Shown one piece after another: positions 60,821-64,000 of a stretch of 64,000 nucleotides of DNA. The position numbers and the translations under genes were made by a program. The stretch covers positions 46,439 to 110,438 of the forward strand of contig NZ_JARKMZ010000041.1 of assembly GCF_029360775.1 (NCBI RefSeq), read 5' to 3'. Within the stretch, counting starts at the first letter, position 1, and each line of letters opens with the position of its first letter. The notes under the pieces are model-generated. The model saw only the letters and a program-made list of their open reading frames with translations, made no database searches and was not told the DNA's origin. This DNA is from Daejeonella sp. H1SJ63 (GTDB lineage: Bacteria; Bacteroidota; Bacteroidia; Sphingobacteriales; Sphingobacteriaceae).

Positions 60821-63016
60821 CTACTTTTTATCACCGGGATGATATTTTGATTCGGCCCGTTTCAGAACATCCTGACGATAATAGGCTACAGTTTTAAATT
60901 TCCGGTCGGCATATCTCTGCATCTGATCATCAAAATGAGGTGATTTCGGATCTCCGCTCTGTCCGCCTGCCAGCATGGTTTTAGCCTGTACTTTTTCCCC
61001 GAATTCTACCACAGCCACAAAGCTATTCCCCGATACTCCGTACTGACGTTTCGTGTTTTCACCCTTCCTTGTTCCGTAGGATGCCAGTGCACCCCATTCT
61101 CCTGAAGCCATACCAATTGGAATGCTTGGCAATGCATCGCTGAAATTTTGATTAATATCGCCATTAATTCGCTGATAACGGTTAAACTCTCCCCAGGCCG
61201 TTTCTACAGTACCGAAATCTTTTTTCAAATCAGCCAGACTCGCTGCAAATATTTTCAGACGTTCATTAACAGGCGACTTTGAGCTCATATAGTTCACCTT
61301 CTCCATAAAGTGCAATCCTGCCGGAATTTTGCCCGATTTATTATAGGAGTTCAGATAGAATTGAGTGATGGTCATTGCTTTTGAAGCGGCAGATACTTTA
61401 AAGTCCCAGTTTTTAAGCAGACTGATAGCCGTTTTCATCTCCGCATTATTCAGAGGATTGCTATCGTAAGCCTGTATCAGTCCCCTGATCAATTCCTCCG
61501 CTCCGGGAAGGTAAGGATCATAGGCAAGGTCAATCATCCTGTCGATAGTCAGATTCTTTGCTTTACTCAATAGTGAAATGGCATGTATTCCACGGTAATT
61601 TTCAGGGGAATAGGACATATAGCCGGGGTAGTCCCCAGGTTTCGGACTGGATGCTCCGGCACTGGTAAAAGGTGTAGAATTACAGTTCTGAATCCAGCCG
61701 CTTGCCGGATTCAGGAGAAATATATTGTCTTTAAGCTCGTGCAGGCCTTTCCAATCTGTTTTAGGATTACTTCCATCAACCGGTTTTTTATAATCAAAGA
61801 CTGTATCTCTTTTAGGGATGAAATTTCCATGATAATAGGCGATATTTCCATCAGCATCTGCAAAAACGGTGTTGTTGGATGAATTTGTACGGATGTTCAT
61901 CATTTGATGGAATTCTTTCTGATTTGAATTTTTTGTACGCAGAAAGGATTGCTGCAGCGCTTTGACAGGATCCCACATCATTGCAGTAGAAACCCATTTA
62001 TTTCCTGATGCATGTGTTACCGGACCGTGATGGGTGCGGTATAGCGTAAATTTCTTTGATTTAAAGCCGTTTTCACTTTTGTATTTCAAACTCAGTTCCA
62101 GAGAGTCGAGCGGTCTTATTTTATTGCCGTATTTATAGCCCAGACCCTTAGGGTTCCTGACGATGGTTTCTTCAAATTCATCAATAATATCAACATCAGA
62201 AGTGGTATGCATCCATCCTGTTTTTTCATTAAATCCCTGGTAGACAAAAAACTGACCCCATGTTACAGCACCATAGGCATTTAGGCCCTGTTCACTTTGT
62301 ACATGTACTTCGCCCCGAAAAAAGAAGGAGGTATGCGGATTAATCAGCAGCATGGCATTACCTGATTGGGTCAGTTTACCCGAAACAGCGAATCCATTAG
62401 AACCACGTGGCTCATTGTCTTTCAGAAGTAAGGAGCCTGTCATGATCTTGGGGATCATGCCAGCATCGGGCTTTCCGTAAAACTCTCCGATTTTTCGGGT
62501 TGATACCTTTTCGATATCCCCGCCAATGGATCCCTCGCTGAAATACATGGGCATCCAGGGTTCAAAACGTGTGAGTAGTTTGGGTTTTACTTCAGGATGT
62601 TTTGCCAGATAGAAGTTAATACCATCGGCAAAGGCCAGGCAAAGATCTTTTAACCATTGCGGACTGTTCTGATATTTGATTTCGGCTTCTTTCTGAGTCA
62701 TGAAAAGCTTTGCACGAAGATCACTGTAAATAGCATTTTCGCCTTCTATTTCTGCAAGCCTGCCGATTGCCCAGATATAATTCTGCTCCACACGGTTAAA
62801 ATCATCCTCGCATTGGGCGTATAATAAGCCGAAAACGGCATCGGCATCCGTTTTACCATAAATATGTGGTACTCCAAAATCATCCCTGATGATCTCGGTA
62901 TCAGATGCATGTCTGTTCCATCGCTCTTTTTCACTAAGTGTCCTGTTTGCGGATCCTGTTGAGAATCCGGATGCTAAAAGGAAAAGAAGAATGAAAGTGA
63001 TACGAATCATCAGCAT
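60821..63016 (-). CDS. Penicillin-acylase-family (Ntn-hydrolase) enzyme
   Basis: 731 residues with an N-terminal signal-like segment (about 1-23). The alpha part opens EIIRDDFGVPHIYGKTDADAVFGLLYAQCEDDFNRVEQNY. The autoproteolysis site is GSNGFAVSG, with the nucleophile Ser206. The beta part has ML-LINPHTSFF, VTWGQFFVYQGFNEKTGWMHTTS and YRTHHGPV, then the late ANTVFADADGNIAYYHGNF-type strands. This is the layout of cleaved Ntn-hydrolases that act on acyl amides (penicillins, acyl-homoserine lactones or cephalosporins). The actual amide substrate cannot be read from the sequence. It is first in the unit with the esterase gene (6 bases apart). Confidence 0.9.
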   Translation of the reverse strand: MLMIRITFILLFLLASGFSTGSANRTLSEKERWNRHASDTEIIRDDFGVPHIYGKTDADAVFGLLYAQCEDDFNRVEQNYIWAIGRLAEIEGENAIYSDLRAKLFMTQKEAEIKYQNSPQWLKDLCLAFADGINFYLAKHPEVKPKLLTRFEPWMPMYFSEGSIGGDIEKVSTRKIGEFYGKPDAGMIPKIMTGSLLLKDNEPRGSNGFAVSGKLTQSGNAMLLINPHTSFFFRGEVHVQSEQGLNAYGAVTWGQFFVYQGFNEKTGWMHTTSDVDIIDEFEETIVRNPKGLGYKYGNKIRPLDSLELSLKYKSENGFKSKKFTLYRTHHGPVTHASGNKWVSTAMMWDPVKALQQSFLRTKNSNQKEFHQMMNIRTNSSNNTVFADADGNIAYYHGNFIPKRDTVFDYKKPVDGSNPKTDWKGLHELKDNIFLLNPASGWIQNCNSTPFTSAGASSPKPGDYPGYMSYSPENYRGIHAISLLSKAKNLTIDRMIDLAYDPYLPGAEELIRGLIQAYDSNPLNNAEMKTAISLLKNWDFKVSAASKAMTITQFYLNSYNKSGKIPAGLHFMEKVNYMSSKSPVNERLKIFAASLADLKKDFGTVETAWGEFNRYQRINGDINQNFSDALPSIPIGMASGEWGALASYGTRKGENTKRQYGVSGNSFVAVVEFGEKVQAKTMLAGGQSGDPKSPHFDDQMQRYADRKFKTVAYYRQDVLKRAESKYHPGDKK

Positions 63017-63142
63017 AATATTTAAGGCTAAATATAATGCTTTTGAATGAGGGAAGAATCAGGAAAACGGATGGGAATGAGATATTCAGGAATTGTCACC
63101 ATTATCGTCCGCGTTACAAATACGGACGAGGATAATACTTCT

Positions 63143-63400
63143 TTAATCATAATGAAATCTGCACTTTGCAATTAAAATTTCATCATCTTTCACCTGATAA
63201 ATTAATCGATGTTCATCATCAATTCTACGCGACCAAAATCCTGAATATTTATATTTAAGTGGTTCTGGTTTTCCAATTCCCTGAAATGGATTTCGGGAGA
63301 TGTCTTTTAGCAGATCATTTATCCTGTTCAATTTCTTTTTATCGGTTTTTTGCCAAAACAAATAATCTTCCCAGGATTCGTCTACAAATATGAATTTCAT
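63143..63400 (-). CDS. yoeB: YoeB-type ribosome-dependent mRNA interferase toxin
   Basis: 85 residues, the standard length. Every catalytic residue of E. coli YoeB falls at the same number: Glu46 in GKPEPL, Arg65 in EHRLIY, and His83-Tyr84 in RFHYD at the C-terminus. The conserved SGFWSRRIDDEHRLIY core is intact, so the toxin should be active: it binds the ribosomal A site and cleaves mRNA after the second codon base. It overlaps the antitoxin gene by four bases (ATGA), the usual arrangement for co-translated pairs. Confidence 0.95.
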   Translation of the reverse strand: MKFIFVDESWEDYLFWQKTDKKKLNRINDLLKDISRNPFQGIGKPEPLKYKYSGFWSRRIDDEHRLIYQVKDDEILIAKCRFHYD

Positions 63401-63651
63401 TCTTCAAGAAGATTTTTACTCATGGAATTTCCGGCTTTCAGTTTTTCAATTGCTGAATCCAGTCTCCTTTCATTTTCCTTTGAAGAAAGTTCATGTTGGG
63501 TTGCGCGCAATGAATTATATTCTGATAAAGACATAATGACAACACCATTGTCTTTACCACGATTAATAATCAATGTCTCAAAGTTCTCTGTGACTTTATC
63601 AAAGTATCTTTTGATGTCTTTCCTGAAATCTGAAATGGATGTTGTTAACAT
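63397..63651 (-). CDS. yefM: YefM/Phd-family antitoxin
   Basis: 84 residues. The N-terminal Phd/YefM DNA-binding domain is visible (TTSISDFRKDIKRYFDKVTENFETLIINRGKDNGVVIMSLSEYNSLRATQHELS). A charged C-terminal tail (RRLDSAIEKLKAGNSMSKNLLEE) wraps and inhibits the toxin. The antitoxin with bound toxin represses its own promoter. Three GTAC-centred sites at exact 12-base steps lie over that promoter (63664-63696), strongly supporting autoregulation. No other gene is in the unit. Confidence 0.94.
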   Translation of the reverse strand: MLTTSISDFRKDIKRYFDKVTENFETLIINRGKDNGVVIMSLSEYNSLRATQHELSSKENERRLDSAIEKLKAGNSMSKNLLEE

Positions 63652-64000
63652 GATTTGGTTTTTATGTACTTAATTATGTACAAATATACGTACATGAAAT
63701 TGTGTTTGATAAATTTATTTGAGTATATTTATAATGTAAGGAGTCTTTATCACATTTGCTTAAATGTAAGTCCGGGACATTTATAATTTGATACTCTAAT
63801 AAAAAATCTAATATTTAGAAACATTTTTAAATTACGTAAAGAATATGAATAAAATCGTGTTAGGTTTCATCCGTAAATATTTAATGTTGACTAGTTAAAG
63901 TCAACGGGTTTATACTTCTGTTAATTAATTAAAAAAACACAGCCAAGAGTTGTAAAATTTCATCCTCGAGCTCTATGGCTCAACCCTGTGTGCTTAGCTG
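63652..64000. other. Right-end intergenic region with inverted repeats, ending in a possible repeat or gene fragment
   Basis: Beyond the yefM promoter the DNA is AT-rich. At 63845-63898 is a 17-codon plus-strand ORF (MNKIVLGFIRKYLMLTS). A perfect seven-base hairpin (GTTGACT, AGTTAA, AGTCAAC; 63886-63905) overlaps its stop. At about 63934-63993 lies a long imperfect dyad (ACACAG and CCAAGAG against CTCTATGG and CTGTGT) followed on the minus strand by a seven-T run. It could be a terminator of an unseen neighbouring gene or the end of a repeated element. The window is too short here to tell. Confidence 0.4.
63664..63696. promoter_or_regulatory. YefM-YoeB operator/promoter: three GTAC cores at 12-base steps
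   Basis: GTAC occurs at 63666-63669, 63678-63681 (as the perfect TGTACA) and 63690-63693 (within CGTACATG), spaced exactly 12 bases. A minus-strand -7 box TATATTTG (63681-63688) lies between and over the second and third cores, 29 bases before the yefM ATG. In E. coli the yefM operator also uses TGTACA cores with a 12-bp spacing, as I recall. Confidence 0.65.

Overview
The window looks like core chromosome of a Bacteroidota bacterium, most likely a Sphingobacteriaceae member such as Pedobacter or a relative. The evidence is a SusC/SusD pair, Bacteroidota-only families (DUF4294, DUF4783, NamZ/DUF1343, BshB1, L-lysine 6-transaminase), AT-rich intergenic DNA, near absence of Shine-Dalgarno sites, and many promoter boxes of the Bacteroidota form TAnnTTTG a few bases before start codons. 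I see no rRNA, tRNA, CRISPR array, integrase or complete insertion sequence.

Layout. 1-4.8 kb: the first 20 codons of an HU/SPOR-type protein gene, then a giant TPR protein overlapping an outer-membrane barrel gene. 4.9-9.6 kb: pyrR-pyrB, rpsA (ribosomal protein S1) and cmk. 9.7-15.5 kb: an ArfB-like ribosome-rescue factor, an LpxR-like lipid A deacylase, a small barrel protein, lon, a TPR protein and a small membrane protein. 15.5-20.5 kb: a lipoprotein and gpmI facing DUF4783-nadC-plsY-M48 protease. 20.5-25.9 kb: a minus-strand run of rel/spoT, fur, purA and pabB. 26-27.8 kb: overlapping DUF4294, glutathione peroxidase and bshB1. 27.9-37 kb: lysine 6-aminotransferase, a D-cysteine desulfhydrase/ACC deaminase-like enzyme, an outer-membrane protein, rluD plus a PabC-like enzyme, fmt, namZ and a LolE-like permease. 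37-40.2 kb: an ECF sigma operon with a membrane-anchored barrel protein and lipoproteins. 40.3-48.6 kb: mazG, mnmD, a rhodanese, a CvpA-CAP fusion, an M13 peptidase and valS. 48.6-51.5 kb: a membrane protein, arsM, arsR and a fatty-acid desaturase. 52-57 kb: an orphan SusC/SusD pair. 57.3-63 kb: an HsdR_N-domain protein, holA, a lipoprotein, an esterase-like hydrolase and a penicillin-acylase-family enzyme. 63.1-63.7 kb: a YefM/YoeB toxin-antitoxin pair. The last 300 bases hold unexplained inverted repeats.

How genes work together. Several runs are translationally coupled by 1- or 4-base overlaps (TPR/barrel, pyrR/pyrB, gpmI/lipoprotein, DUF4294/GPx/bshB1, rluD/pabC-like, sigma/anti-sigma/lipoprotein, yefM/yoeB). 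Aminodeoxychorismate synthase (pabB) and a probable aminodeoxychorismate lyase (pabC-like) both occur, which would supply p-aminobenzoate for folate. The bacillithiol gene bshB1 is coupled to a peroxidase.

The most interesting signals are regulatory. There is a near-perfect sigma-54 promoter with an upstream dyad in front of lon. Three GTAC cores at exact 12-base steps overlie the toxin-antitoxin promoter. Two copies of one near-palindrome bracket arsR. An unusual Shine-Dalgarno with a 5' hairpin precedes rpsA. A 12-bp terminator hairpin ends 8 bases before the cvpA-CAP start.
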